64,000 bases of DNA from Rhizobium sophoriradicis (GCF_003939025.1 NZ_RQIH01000019.1:62001-126000), one strand, 5' to 3'; positions 17,459 to 27,121 are shown, counted from the stretch's first letter. Notes: generated from the letters alone by a model not told the origin. Made by a program: numbers and translations.

Positions 17459-18519
17459 GCTGCGGCCTCCGCAATCTCAGGACGAAAACCAACGAGGGTG
17501 CGCATGCACAAATCGGCTGCGTCGCCTCGATCCCGTTTCGGAGCAAGCCAGGCGATATGCCCGAGCCGCGCTTTTCCCAGCTGCGCTGCAGGAACCTCGT
17601 CTCGTTTGAGCACGAGCCTGACATCCACATCCAGCCCGTTTCCCACCAGGTCGCGGACTGCCGTTTGCAAGAGTGCACGCCGCTCACTGCCGGGCAGAAA
17701 GCCTGCGTAGTCACCAAGCGTCAATGGTCCGACGGAAAGCTCGATCCTTTGCTGTCGCTGGAATGTTCTCGGCCCGATCGTGGCGCTTCTGCCGAGCTGT
17801 GCGTAGGCACCGGCAAGGCGGGACTGGATCCTTTGCGGTATGTCCATCCAGACGCCGACAAACTCCCGAAGCCTGAAGGGAACCTTGAAATGATCACCGA
17901 GAAACTGCATGAGCCTTTCAGGTCCATCGACTTGATGGGCAAGGGCTGCGGCGTGAGCAAGCTTCGTCATGTCGACCGCGGTCGGTTGACGGTCTGTCCT
18001 GCCTCGCAGGCCGATGCCTGCCATGGCCGAAGCCATGGCACGAATGCGTCCGCCCTCGGCGCGCTCGATCTGGACGGCCGGGTGCGCATCCGCCCACGCC
18101 CGATAGAAAAGGGCGATCATGCGATGTTGAAGCACATTGATGAAGTCGACGAACGTGGTGTCGCTGACCTCGCGCATGTCGGCGCCGGCAAACCAGCGCT
18201 GCGACAGGCGATCCAGCACCCAGCGCGTCAGATAAAGCGGCATCGGACCTTCCGGACCGAGCAAGCCGATCGTGGCCACCGTTACCCGGGCGGGCGCTGT
18301 TTCGGTGGAAGGCTCGAGCCTTGCGATGTCCTGCACGGCAAAACCCAGCCGTATGTGCTGCCCGAGCCTGGCTGGTTCCCGCTGCGGTGGGCCTGCCTGC
18401 CCGAAGATCCTGTCTGCGTTTTCGAGCCGCCGCAGGAGCTCAAAAAAGTCGAACTGCTCGGCGGATCGGACGGCGTCATTCTTCAGATCAGGAAGCGGTT
18501 GCCCGGCGTTATCGGCCAT
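17449..18519 (-). CDS. tssG: T6SS baseplate protein TssG
   Basis: The 356-residue protein shows the TssG/ImpH pattern: an N-terminal FDFFELLRRLE segment, LGQHIRLGFAVQDIA, and a C-terminal LTLGDYAGFLPGSERRALL block. It forms the baseplate wedge with TssF and TssE. Its 5' end overlaps the end of tssF by 37 bases, consistent with coupled synthesis of this TssF-TssG pair. Confidence 0.94.
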   Translation of the reverse strand: MADNAGQPLPDLKNDAVRSAEQFDFFELLRRLENADRIFGQAGPPQREPARLGQHIRLGFAVQDIARLEPSTETAPARVTVATIGLLGPEGPMPLYLTRWVLDRLSQRWFAGADMREVSDTTFVDFINVLQHRMIALFYRAWADAHPAVQIERAEGGRIRAMASAMAGIGLRGRTDRQPTAVDMTKLAHAAALAHQVDGPERLMQFLGDHFKVPFRLREFVGVWMDIPQRIQSRLAGAYAQLGRSATIGPRTFQRQQRIELSVGPLTLGDYAGFLPGSERRALLQTAVRDLVGNGLDVDVRLVLKRDEVPAAQLGKARLGHIAWLAPKRDRGDAADLCMRTLVGFRPEIAEAAAWP

Positions 18520-20357
18520 AGCACATCCTCCTGTTTCTGCAGGATCCGCGCTCTCGTGCGCACGAACCCGTTAATCGCCGCGTAGCGGGCAAAAAGCCTC
18601 GAGAGCAGCGCCGTAAGCAACAAACTGCTATGCCCGGCAAGCACTGACTGGTCGACGTGGAGCGTGATGTCGCTGCCGCGGGCAAAGCACATCGGTCCAG
18701 CGATCGGCAGGCGCTCAATGAGAGGTCGGGCCTCCACTCTCGCAATGGCGCGTACATGCCGCGAGAGGCTTGGATCCCCCCGCTGGGCATAAAGATCGAG
18801 CAGGGCGTGAAGAGGGTCGACCCCGCGGCCTTCCTCCGCCAGGCTGAGAAAGTTCAGCGACAATTGTGCGATAAAGCGCCAGGCGAGTTCGTCGGCTCTT
18901 GAGGCTTCGACGGCGCCGGCAGGAAGCGTTGCCGGAATGGCAGGCCAGGGCTGGCGCAGCGCGCCAAGCAATTGCACGGTCTCGACAGGATCGCCGCTTT
19001 CGAGCGTAAGGGAGGGCGTGTCGTCCAGTATCGGCAGGTCCCTGTTGGTGCACAGGGCCGTCACTTCAATCCGCTTGAGCGGTCGCCCCGCTTTCGACTG
19101 CGCCGGCCGTGAGAGTGTGATGAAGACATCGTCTCCGACATAGGATGTGCGGGTTTGTCCCTGGCGAAGCTCGTCCTCGCTCGGACGCCGCGGGCGACGT
19201 TCTGTAAAATAGACCCAACCGTTTGTGCGGTTCTGTCCGAAACTGAAAAGTGCCGGTATCTCCGCATCAGAACCTTCGGCATCGGCGTCTTCCACACGCA
19301 CGGCACGATAGATTTCAAAATCGCGCGGCCGAGTCCGATCGGCATGGAGGACCTGCCGGGTCCGCCGCGCATCGAGCTCGATGACGCTGCAGGAGCGTTC
19401 GAACAGGTTGATGATCGGCGTTGCGAAAAGCTCCAGATCCTTCGCGGTGAGGCCCGCAAGCTCAGGAACTGGCCGGCGAAGCAGGAAGACCAGCTCCAGC
19501 CTCTCGCCGCAACGGCGAACGACCGGCCGCATCCCCGTCACACGTGCATAGTGAAACCGCTCGGGGGCGATAAAATATTCGCGCAGGAGCCGGTAGCCCT
19601 CAAAAGTTTCGCGTGTGCGAGGCATGAGCGCCTCGTCGTCCGATATGCCGACCATCTCGGGCGCGGGCAGCGGCTTCAAGGGATTGTCCCGCCCCTCCGG
19701 GCGCGCGCCAACGCCACCGCAGGCGCCGAACAGCGTATCGAAGAGCAACGGCGCCTTGCTCTTTTCACTGAAATAAAGGTCGAGGCGATCGAGCGACAAG
19801 TCGGCCAGCTTGCCCTTGCCGGTTCGATTGATGGTGATGCTCAATCCGGAGGCGCCGGCAACTCCGTCGATGGCGCCGATCCCAGCCGCCGCGAGTCCGC
19901 TTCGGTCCTGTATGTAGGTCACGGAGCTGATCGCAAGCGGCCAGAGCGTCACGTCCTGGACCGTGGTGAAGATGGACCTCGTCGAAATGCCAGGCCGGAC
20001 GCTTGAAACGAGCCTTGTTCCCCGCTTCAAAAGGTGACCTGCAAGCATGGTTTGAACTTGCTGGCCGGGCTTCAGCACGACCATGGCCGTCGCCGGCGCC
20101 GGCGAGACGAGGTCCGGATAGAAGTTTTCAAGCACGCTGCGGACATAGCGCGTGCTTTCGGCATCCACCTTCTGGCGGGTGCGGGCGGCCAGAAATGCGA
20201 CGCCGTCAAGAAGCCGTTCGACAAAGGGGTCCGGACACGGAATGCTATCCAGAGAAAGGTTGCGCGCGATCGCGGGGTGCATATGGGCAAACTCGGCGGC
20301 AAGCGCGCGAATATGGGTGAGTTCCTCCTCATAATATTCAAGGAAGACCCGATCCAT
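18483..20357 (-). CDS. tssF: T6SS baseplate protein TssF
   Basis: The 624-residue protein begins MDRVFLEYYEEELTHIRALA, characteristic of TssF/ImpG, with DPFVERLLDGVAFLAARTRQ soon after. TssF is the largest wedge component of the baseplate, and length and order fit. The start lies 1 base after the tssE stop. Confidence 0.95.
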   Translation of the reverse strand: MDRVFLEYYEEELTHIRALAAEFAHMHPAIARNLSLDSIPCPDPFVERLLDGVAFLAARTRQKVDAESTRYVRSVLENFYPDLVSPAPATAMVVLKPGQQVQTMLAGHLLKRGTRLVSSVRPGISTRSIFTTVQDVTLWPLAISSVTYIQDRSGLAAAGIGAIDGVAGASGLSITINRTGKGKLADLSLDRLDLYFSEKSKAPLLFDTLFGACGGVGARPEGRDNPLKPLPAPEMVGISDDEALMPRTRETFEGYRLLREYFIAPERFHYARVTGMRPVVRRCGERLELVFLLRRPVPELAGLTAKDLELFATPIINLFERSCSVIELDARRTRQVLHADRTRPRDFEIYRAVRVEDADAEGSDAEIPALFSFGQNRTNGWVYFTERRPRRPSEDELRQGQTRTSYVGDDVFITLSRPAQSKAGRPLKRIEVTALCTNRDLPILDDTPSLTLESGDPVETVQLLGALRQPWPAIPATLPAGAVEASRADELAWRFIAQLSLNFLSLAEEGRGVDPLHALLDLYAQRGDPSLSRHVRAIARVEARPLIERLPIAGPMCFARGSDITLHVDQSVLAGHSSLLLTALLSRLFARYAAINGFVRTRARILQKQEDVLWPITPGNRFLI

Positions 20358-20358
20358 T

Positions 20359-21126
20359 TCAGGTGTCCTTCAACTCGGTTCTCGCCGAGCCGTTGTCGAG
20401 ATCGAGAATGGTGCGGATACGTAGCCGTTCTGGCGCCGGCGTCGTCAGGAGCAGCGCGTCGATATCGATCCTGAGGCCAATCGACTTGTCGCCAAGGCTG
20501 ACGGTCACCTTGGTTGCGCCTTCCTTTAGCCGGGGCTCGAAGGCCGCAAGCACTTGTGCGATCTCCTTGGCGAGTTCCTCACGGTCGAAGTCCCGGGATG
20601 AGCGGCCCGAAAATGGCGGCACCCCGTAATTGACCACACTGCGGCGCACCAGCGGAAAATCCTCAAGCGAGGGAGGGTTGTCGCCAGCCAGGTCGGCCTC
20701 GGCATCGGTCAAAAGGGGCGAGGATTCGAAACGTTGCATATTGAAAAGCGCCTCGATGTCGCGCCGCACCGCTTCACGAAGCACATCGCTCGAAACCACC
20801 ACGCCGCGACTTTCCAATTCCATGCGACGACGTTCCAGGGAAAGCAGACGATGGATGTTCTTTTTCTGCTCGATACTGAGATCCGTTGCAGACTCTATTT
20901 GCCCGACGCCGCCGGTCACCATCGCGTCCAGCCGCTCTGCGTCTATCTCGCTTTGCAACATCTGCCGGAGATCTTTGATCTCGGAGCCGAGCCCCGGCAG
21001 GTCATTGACCAGGCGATCCCACAAGGATGGCTGGATCGTTTCGCGGGTTGCGCGCTGGTGCCCGCCAAGCGGTCTCGACTCCCTTCCAACTTCTCTTCGC
21101 CAGCCGTCACTTGCCGACATAGACAT
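20359..21126 (-). CDS. tssE: T6SS baseplate protein TssE (gp25-like)
   Basis: The 255-residue protein has a C-terminal gp25-like lysozyme-fold domain (about residues 130-250), including SVVNYGVPPFSG and EELAKEIAQVLAAFEPRL, which fits the baseplate wedge protein TssE. It is somewhat longer than the 140-180 residues usual for TssE because of an N-terminal helical region (about residues 30-130). The ATG at 21126 is preferred, with GAGG 9 bases upstream; a second ATG at 21120 is possible. Its start lies inside the end of hcp in another frame, so the two are probably coupled. Confidence 0.88.
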   Translation of the reverse strand: MSMSASDGWRREVGRESRPLGGHQRATRETIQPSLWDRLVNDLPGLGSEIKDLRQMLQSEIDAERLDAMVTGGVGQIESATDLSIEQKKNIHRLLSLERRRMELESRGVVVSSDVLREAVRRDIEALFNMQRFESSPLLTDAEADLAGDNPPSLEDFPLVRRSVVNYGVPPFSGRSSRDFDREELAKEIAQVLAAFEPRLKEGATKVTVSLGDKSIGLRIDIDALLLTTPAPERLRIRTILDLDNGSARTELKDT

Positions 21127-21556
21127 CCATTTCGACCTCGTCCTTGTCGTCGTAGTTGAACGTGATGTTCTTGTAGGCGAAGCCGACGCGCTCCTCGATG
21201 AGATCGGGTTCGTCCTCACTTGGCTTCATATTGTACTGGGTGACCGAAGCCTCTTTCAGCGTAACGACCAGATAATCGCTCGTCTCGCCTTCGATCGTTC
21301 TGCGCGCCGAGAACTTGACCTCGCCGAGAAGCGTGTTGTCGAACAGCGCCTTCTTCAGATAGGGCGAGGATTTGTCATAGTGCTTGATGAAATTGATCAT
21401 GCCAAGACTGACGCGGCCCCGTCGCGACAGCGAATTGGGATCGTAGGGGGCGACCATCTCAAACTCCACCCCGTGGATTTCGATCTCGTCTTCGTGGCCA
21501 TCGCGAACGCTCGGTCCCGTGATATCCGGCACCTTGAGAAAACCGTCAATTTTCAT
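21107..21556 (-). CDS. hcp: T6SS tube protein Hcp (TssD)
   Basis: The 149-residue protein starts MKIDGFLKVPDITGPS and fits Hcp, whose hexamers stack into the inner tube fired by the sheath. FSARRTIEGETSDYLVVTL and the ITFNYDDKDEVEMDVYVGK-like end match the family's C-terminal strands. A near-perfect ribosome binding site, GGGAGG, lies 6 bases before the ATG at 21556, as expected for the most abundant component. Longer upstream starts would run into tssC and were rejected. Confidence 0.95.
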   Translation of the reverse strand: MKIDGFLKVPDITGPSVRDGHEDEIEIHGVEFEMVAPYDPNSLSRRGRVSLGMINFIKHYDKSSPYLKKALFDNTLLGEVKFSARRTIEGETSDYLVVTLKEASVTQYNMKPSEDEPDLIEERVGFAYKNITFNYDDKDEVEMDVYVGK

Positions 21557-21576
21557 GAATAACCTCCCTTGTGAAT

Positions 21577-23085
21577 TCAGCTCTTCGTCGACGGCAGCTC
21601 CGATACGAGACGCAGTGACGCATTGATGCCTTCCAACTGATAATGGGGGCGCAGATAAAACCGGGCATTGTACCATCCCGGGCGGCCTTCGACGCTGTCG
21701 ACCTGAACCTCGGCCGCAGCCAGCGGCCGTTTGGCGCGGGCTTTGTCGTCGGCAAAGGCAGGGTTGGCAAGAACGTAGCGATTGATCCACTCCGTCAGCC
21801 AGATCTGCATGTCGGACCGCTCCTTGAACGAACCGATCTTGTCGCGGGCGATTGCCTTCAGGTAATGGGCGAAACGCGAAACCGGGAACAGATACGGCAG
21901 ATTTGCGCTCAGGCGCTCATTGGCCTGTGCATCCGGATCGACCAGGCGCCCGGCGCGCGTCTCGTCATCCTGTAGCGAGTGCGCACCGATGAAGGCTGCG
22001 ATGTCTGTATTCTTGCGATGCAGGATCGGCATGAGCCCAAGCTTGGCAAGCTCTGCCTCTCGGCGATCGTCGATGGCTACCTCCGTCGGGCATTTCATCG
22101 CGACGGTACCATCGTCAGTCGGGAAATTGTGGACTGGAAGATTGATGACCGCTCCGCCATTCTCGACGCCGCGAATTTGCGTGCCCCAGCCAAACAGCTT
22201 GTGGCTTCGATTGATATTGACGCCCATCGGGAAGGCGGCATTCATCCACACGTAGCGATGATGATCGCCCTGGACCTCCTCCTCGAAGGCGAAGCCCTTT
22301 ACCGGAATGGTTTCCGCGCCGTAGGGCAGGCGCGCAAGGACCCGGGGCATCGTCAGACCGATGTAGCGCGCATCCTCGCTCTCTCGCAGCGACTGCCAGG
22401 ACGCGTAGGCGGGCGACGAGACAATCTGTTGCAGGTCCTGGGGGTTTGGCAGTTCCTGCCAGCTTTCCATGCGGAAGAGTCGCGGGGCGGCGGCTGCAAT
22501 GAAGGGCGTGTGCGCCGACGCGCAGATGCCGGACATGTTGCGAAGAAGAGCGACGTCCTTCGGGTGGTTGGAGAACTCGTAGGCACCGATCAGGCAGCCG
22601 TACGGGCTGCCGCCAAGCATCGAATATTCGTCCGTATAGACTTTCTTGAATATGGGACTTTGGTCCCACATCTGGCCCTCGTAGTCTTCGAGCGTGTCGG
22701 CCAGGGCTTCTTTTGAAATATTCATGACGCGGATCTTCAGCTTCTGATCCGTCTCGGTATTGTTGACCAGATACCACAAGCCGCGCCATGTTCCCTCGAG
22801 CTGCAGCACTTCGGGCGCATGGAGAACCTCGTTGACCTGCTCGGTTAGAAGCTTGTCGATGCCGGAGATCAGGGATTTGATCGACTTGATCGCATTCGAG
22901 GAAATTGTCGTCGACTGCGAGCGCGCGCGCGCTGCAAGCGCGAGATTCTGCACCAGGGTTTGCAGCTTGTCGCTGTCATCCTTCTTGACCTTGAAGTCCT
23001 TTTCAAGAAGGTCGCTGAATTCCTGAAGATCGACGCCTTCGGCTTCCTTGACGTCGACAGCGGCGGTTCTTTCCTGTTCGGCCAT
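21577..23085 (-). CDS. tssC: T6SS contractile sheath large subunit TssC (VipB)
   Basis: The 502-residue protein has the typical TssC blocks: WRGLWYLVNNTETD, the SPYGCLIGAYEFSNHPKDV segment, and the C-terminal domain with RFAHYLKAIARDKIG and ARFYLRPHYQLEG. It pairs with TssB to form the contractile sheath. Order tssB-tssC-hcp and spacing (3 bases after tssB) are standard. Confidence 0.97.
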   Translation of the reverse strand: MAEQERTAAVDVKEAEGVDLQEFSDLLEKDFKVKKDDSDKLQTLVQNLALAARARSQSTTISSNAIKSIKSLISGIDKLLTEQVNEVLHAPEVLQLEGTWRGLWYLVNNTETDQKLKIRVMNISKEALADTLEDYEGQMWDQSPIFKKVYTDEYSMLGGSPYGCLIGAYEFSNHPKDVALLRNMSGICASAHTPFIAAAAPRLFRMESWQELPNPQDLQQIVSSPAYASWQSLRESEDARYIGLTMPRVLARLPYGAETIPVKGFAFEEEVQGDHHRYVWMNAAFPMGVNINRSHKLFGWGTQIRGVENGGAVINLPVHNFPTDDGTVAMKCPTEVAIDDRREAELAKLGLMPILHRKNTDIAAFIGAHSLQDDETRAGRLVDPDAQANERLSANLPYLFPVSRFAHYLKAIARDKIGSFKERSDMQIWLTEWINRYVLANPAFADDKARAKRPLAAAEVQVDSVEGRPGWYNARFYLRPHYQLEGINASLRLVSELPSTKS

Positions 23086-23088
23086 GGT

Positions 23089-23625
23089 TCAGCCCTCCGA
23101 CTTGCTGCCATCATCAATCGCCTGGTCGGCGATTTTTGCTAAAAGGGGCTCGTTGTTCAAAAGCTGGGCGATGCGCTTTTCAGCGTCGACGCGGCCATCC
23201 ATGAAGCCCAGCAATTCCTCGAGCTGGCGGCGCATCTTCAACAGTTCGGCGAGCTGTGGAACCTGTTCGGCAATCCGGTCCGGCGCGAAGTCGCCCATGC
23301 TGGTAAAGGTCAGGTCGACGGCAAGTTCCTCGTCCCGCTCTTCGCCGGGCGGTTGGGGAAGCGTGTTCTTGACTCGCGCCTTGACCCGCGGGCTCAGCGC
23401 CTCCATGAAGCGACCGAACCGGTTAGCGTCGGTTTCGACAAAGGTCCGGTCCCGCACCGATTTCAGAGCCTCAGGCGTTTCGGACGCACCGGCGAGATCT
23501 GCCATCACCCCCATCACGAAAGGCAATTCGATCGTGGTCGGGCTGCCATATGTTTCCACTTCATAGGCGATCTGGACGCGAGGCGCCCTGTTGCGTTCAA
23601 TTACCTTCGCCTTAGTTTCGCTCAT
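23089..23625 (-). CDS. tssB: T6SS contractile sheath small subunit TssB (VipA)
   Basis: The 178-residue protein has the TssB pattern NRAPRVQIAYEVETYG, ELPFVMGVMADLAG, and RFVETDANRF-like (here TFVETDANRFGRFM). It assembles with TssC into the sheath that ClpV later disassembles. The ATG overlaps the tssA stop (ATGA). Confidence 0.96.
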   Translation of the reverse strand: MSETKAKVIERNRAPRVQIAYEVETYGSPTTIELPFVMGVMADLAGASETPEALKSVRDRTFVETDANRFGRFMEALSPRVKARVKNTLPQPPGEERDEELAVDLTFTSMGDFAPDRIAEQVPQLAELLKMRRQLEELLGFMDGRVDAEKRIAQLLNNEPLLAKIADQAIDDGSKSEG

Positions 23626-24788
23626 TGCTGGTCACCTTTTGTCCCAGGGGCAGGTTTCTTGCTTTCCGAAACGCCGGCCAGAAGCCGGAATTCTTTCAGC
23701 CCGGAAGGCGCAAGGTCCTCCATGAGCTCGAGAAAATCCATCGGCACCATGCGCTTGATTCTGCGGGCCAGATGGGGAATGGGGCTTGATGGCTCCGTAC
23801 GGTCGTAGAAGGCGATGATGAGGTCGATGCAGCGCGTGACTTCGTCTCGCGAGCTCAGACGCGAGGGGAAGACCGTCGCCGGCCCGCTTGGGGCCTGGTC
23901 TGGCGCAGCGCTGGTGGCAGCAACTGGCGCAGGTTCGCCGCCGGCCGTGTCCTCCTTCGGGCTCTCCTGTTGCGCGTGACGATTGGCACGCTCCAGGGTC
24001 GCCGCCACGCGTTGCAGAAACCGGCTCAGATCTGGCAGGGTAACGCGCAAATCGCCGCCGATCTGCAGGTTGAGCGACTGTTCGGCCGCCTCCAGAGCTG
24101 CAGCGGCAGCCCGTGCATCGGCGGCCAGCGCCGCTGCTTCATCAGGGGCCTGTTCGGCAAATGCCGCGCAACCGAACCGCACGCGATTGACCAATTGATC
24201 ATGTTCGCTGACCAGCGAAGCCTTCTCGGCCGCACTCAGACCAGGCGCCGCTTCGTTAAGAACGGTGCGGCTGTCGACCGACCCCCGCTCCAGATCGCGT
24301 CCCGTCACCGGACCAGCGCCACGAGGCGTAAAGAACGTCATTTTGCGCAGATCGCCGAGCAGACCATCCTTGTCATTTTGAAGCTGGATGAGTGCGTTGA
24401 TGCGGCGAAGAGCGGCCTCGCGGGGAGGCAGGCCGTCGCGAAGCTCCGGATGCATCGTCTGCCAATGCATGTCGAAGGTTTGGCCGATCAGGTTCAATCC
24501 CTCGGCGAGGCCTGCCAGTCCTCGCTCATTTGCAAGGGCACGCGTTACGATCACAAGCAGCCTGAGGTCGCGCCCGTGCGCCCGCAGCTCCTCAGATTTG
24601 CGTAGCACGATCGACCAGTCGACCGGCACTTCCGTTCGTGCGACGGGGTTGTTGCGCTCGTCTCGGCTGATTTCGATCTGGGGCTGCACGAGACGTTCGA
24701 GCTCGTGGAATCGTCCGTCGTTCCGTAGGCTTTCGCCGGACGGGTTGTCACCGTTTATCGGATTCAACCAGAGCGCAGAGTCGAACAA
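23622..24788 (-). CDS. tssA: T6SS cap/assembly protein TssA
   Basis: The 388-residue protein has an N-terminal ImpA_N domain (about residues 5-130: NPSGESLRND, PVDWSIVLRKSEEL, LAEGLNLIGQTFDMHWQT). A central variable linker and a C-terminal domain containing SSPIPHLARRIKRMVPMDF follow, typical of TssA proteins that prime sheath growth. The only reasonable start is TTG at 24788, preceded by GGGGGA. Upstream, an 11-codon ATG-initiated frame ends a few bases before it. This gene probably heads the long minus-strand T6SS operon down to 4927. Confidence 0.9.
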   Translation of the reverse strand: MFDSALWLNPINGDNPSGESLRNDGRFHELERLVQPQIEISRDERNNPVARTEVPVDWSIVLRKSEELRAHGRDLRLLVIVTRALANERGLAGLAEGLNLIGQTFDMHWQTMHPELRDGLPPREAALRRINALIQLQNDKDGLLGDLRKMTFFTPRGAGPVTGRDLERGSVDSRTVLNEAAPGLSAAEKASLVSEHDQLVNRVRFGCAAFAEQAPDEAAALAADARAAAAALEAAEQSLNLQIGGDLRVTLPDLSRFLQRVAATLERANRHAQQESPKEDTAGGEPAPVAATSAAPDQAPSGPATVFPSRLSSRDEVTRCIDLIIAFYDRTEPSSPIPHLARRIKRMVPMDFLELMEDLAPSGLKEFRLLAGVSESKKPAPGTKGDQQ

Positions 24789-24880
24789 CAGATCCCCCGC
24801 TTTACCGAATATTCTTCTCCAGATCCTGTTTTAGCATATATTTTTGCTCTGTACTAATGCCACTTATCGACGAGTGGGAA
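24789..24880 (-). promoter_or_regulatory. AT-rich tssA leader and probable T6SS operon promoter
   Basis: The 92 bases between ppkA and tssA are markedly AT-rich around 24830-24860 compared with the surrounding DNA. On the minus strand they contain a short frame starting ATG at 24836 (MLKQDLEKNIR, then stop) that ends just upstream of the TTG start of tssA. A promoter and a leader region for the main operon are plausible, but no strong consensus boxes were identified. Confidence 0.35.
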
Positions 24881-26974
24881 CTAATTCCGAGTGTCGATCA
24901 ATCGGGTCGTAGTCGACAGGACCGAAACCTTCCCGCTGGCAATAACTGCATGTAAATCCTCGGCAAAGGACTTGGTGGATTCAGTTGTCGGGCGAAGTTG
25001 CGCAAACAGAGGACGGTCGGTTTGCATCGCGATTATCAGACTTCTGCCGAACGTGTTGTCGACCGCGAAGGAAAGCTTTGCGGGATCGGTCGCTCCATCT
25101 GCGGTGGAGTAGGCGACACGGATGGTACGCATGCCATCGGACACCGTCCCGAGACCGGCAAGAGCGTTGTCAGGGCGCTTGATATTGGGAAGGACGTTGA
25201 ACAGATTGCCGGTGACGTCGGCGATCGCCACCCAGAGGTAGCCGTCCTTGATCGTTGCTGGAGCCAGCACATCGATGACCGGATTGTCGCCGACCGAGTA
25301 GACGCCAGACATGTTCGGTTCGGATTTGTCCCCATAACCGAGCACGATCGCCATGGGCCCTTGCGGCACGTCGGGCAACAATGACTGGACGACGCACAAC
25401 TGATTATTGAGCACTGTCGTATCAAATCGCAGATCGCGATCACCCAGACGCGGTGCGAGCGCTTGCCGGAGCGCTTCGATATCGCCGCTCGCGGCGACGT
25501 TTCCCCGAATGGCGACCGTCGACCCAAGAGGGAAGTTCGCCCCCTCCGGCGCCTGGACGACAAGCGGGCCACAAGTCTCCAATGGTGCGATGGCCGATTT
25601 CAACTGGTCAGGCGTCAGGCTTCTCGGTCCTGCGGCGATCCGCACGACAGGCTGGTAGCCGGCGGCCCTGCTCGCCTCGTTGAACCGGCTGACGACAGTA
25701 TCACGCGCTGACGTGTCGGGAGCAAGGCCGGTGAGGCGAACGGTGCGGTCCGTGACATCAAGCCTCCACTCGTCCAGCCCGTCGGCGGCGGCAAAAAAGC
25801 TGTCGATGTCCTGTGCCCAGCGCTCGGAAGGTTCCCCCTTCGCAAGTGCAAGCGCATCCTTGGGTGCCGGCAGCCCGGCTGCGCGCGTAAAAGCCGCCAA
25901 TATCGCCTGTTGCTGGTCGGCATCGGGAGCAAATCCGGACAAGGTCGCCTGATGCTGTCCGTCGAGCCCGGCGCTGAGTTTATACGGCGCCTCGACCGGC
26001 AGGGTTTTCACAAACAGGCTGTCACCAAAGCCGGCAAACCAAAGCCCCGCGATTGCCGCTACCGCAGCAACGACGACGATCGCCGGCCAGGACCGCCAGC
26101 CGAACCTGTCGCCACGCCCGCCTTCTTGCCGGCCGCCGCGATCGGTCCGCAACAGCTCCGCCACCTGCTTGACGACGGCGGCAGCCGTCGGCGGGCGTCG
26201 CGAAGGATCAGGTTGGGTGAGATCGTCGATCAAGGCCTTGAGCGGCTCCGGAACGCCCGCTGTGTCCAGCCGGCGTTCCTTGTAGCGGATAACCTCACCG
26301 GGACTTGTTCCCACATCGGGAACTTTTCCCCGAAAAGTAGCGAGCAAGGATGCGCCCAGGGCATAAAGGTCGGATCGAGGCTCGGCCTGCCCGTGCAATT
26401 GTTCGGGCGCTGCATATTCGTACTTGCCGGCAAACTCTTTGCCGACGATTGTGCGTGCGCCCGTCTTGCTGTCCTTGGCAATGCCGAAGTCGATGATGAC
26501 GGCCTCCTCCGGCCGGCCGCTGCGCAAGATGATGTTGTCGGGCGACAGATCGCGATGGACGATTTTGCGTTCGTGCGTCGCTACCAATCCCTCGGCCACT
26601 CTTTGGGCCACGACCAGCAGGTCTCTTGAAGAAATCCCGCCCCGCTCGAGATAATCGTTGAGTGGCGTACCTGCGACGTAATCCATGACCAGATAGACGT
26701 AACCCTCGGCTGTCTGGCTGCAGTCGGTATAACGCACGACCGCGTCATGCGAGATGCCGCGCATCTCCTCTTCCCGCTTCATCAATTCCAGATAGCCGGC
26801 ATCGGCGGACAGCTCCCGCTTGAGTGCCTTAAGCGCCACGACCCGGCCGGTGATCTTGTTGCTGGCGCGGTAGACTTCGCCCGTTCCGCCGCGGCCAAGC
26901 ACACCCTCGATCTCGTAGGTATTGTTGAGTACCTGGTTCTTGCGGAAGATGTCACCGGGCAATGGGTCGATCAT
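24881..26974 (-). CDS. ppkA: T6SS serine/threonine protein kinase PpkA
   Basis: The 697-residue protein begins with a Hanks-type kinase domain (about residues 15-275): glycine loop GRGGTGEVYRA, lysine in VALKALK, catalytic VHRDLSPDNI and DFGIAKD. A membrane segment lies near residues 296-318 (AIVVVAAVAAIAGLWFAG). The remaining roughly 375 residues are predicted outside the cytoplasm; they include two BON-like stretches (ATLSGFAPDA, VRLTGLAPDT) and a C-terminal region resembling DUF4384. It should phosphorylate the FHA protein, opposed by PppA. The ATG at 26974 is chosen because GGAG lies 7 bases upstream; the ATG at 27016 lacks a good site. Confidence 0.9.
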   Translation of the reverse strand: MIDPLPGDIFRKNQVLNNTYEIEGVLGRGGTGEVYRASNKITGRVVALKALKRELSADAGYLELMKREEEMRGISHDAVVRYTDCSQTAEGYVYLVMDYVAGTPLNDYLERGGISSRDLLVVAQRVAEGLVATHERKIVHRDLSPDNIILRSGRPEEAVIIDFGIAKDSKTGARTIVGKEFAGKYEYAAPEQLHGQAEPRSDLYALGASLLATFRGKVPDVGTSPGEVIRYKERRLDTAGVPEPLKALIDDLTQPDPSRRPPTAAAVVKQVAELLRTDRGGRQEGGRGDRFGWRSWPAIVVVAAVAAIAGLWFAGFGDSLFVKTLPVEAPYKLSAGLDGQHQATLSGFAPDADQQQAILAAFTRAAGLPAPKDALALAKGEPSERWAQDIDSFFAAADGLDEWRLDVTDRTVRLTGLAPDTSARDTVVSRFNEASRAAGYQPVVRIAAGPRSLTPDQLKSAIAPLETCGPLVVQAPEGANFPLGSTVAIRGNVAASGDIEALRQALAPRLGDRDLRFDTTVLNNQLCVVQSLLPDVPQGPMAIVLGYGDKSEPNMSGVYSVGDNPVIDVLAPATIKDGYLWVAIADVTGNLFNVLPNIKRPDNALAGLGTVSDGMRTIRVAYSTADGATDPAKLSFAVDNTFGRSLIIAMQTDRPLFAQLRPTTESTKSFAEDLHAVIASGKVSVLSTTTRLIDTRN

Positions 26975-27121
26975 CTGGTAACTCCAAACCACGCCGTCAC
27001 TATTCATCAAAGACATGCGGTTCGAATATTTGTCAAGAACACTATAATGTGGCAGTTTGCCATTGAGATTTGAAGACTAGGCTCGTTCATTCGAGAGCAC
27101 GTGGGCAGGAGCCCGACCGGC
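26975..27121. promoter_or_regulatory. Divergent promoter region between ppkA and clpV
   Basis: These 147 bases separate the divergent ppkA and clpV genes and must hold promoters for both directions. AGGAG near 27107 serves clpV and GGAG near 26985 (minus strand) serves ppkA. An AT-rich stretch around 27018-27075 is the most likely promoter area. Confidence 0.5.

Noticed and set aside
17557..18585. Long plus-strand open frame opposite tssG
   Set aside because: Shadow of tssG; it has no ribosome binding site or protein family features.
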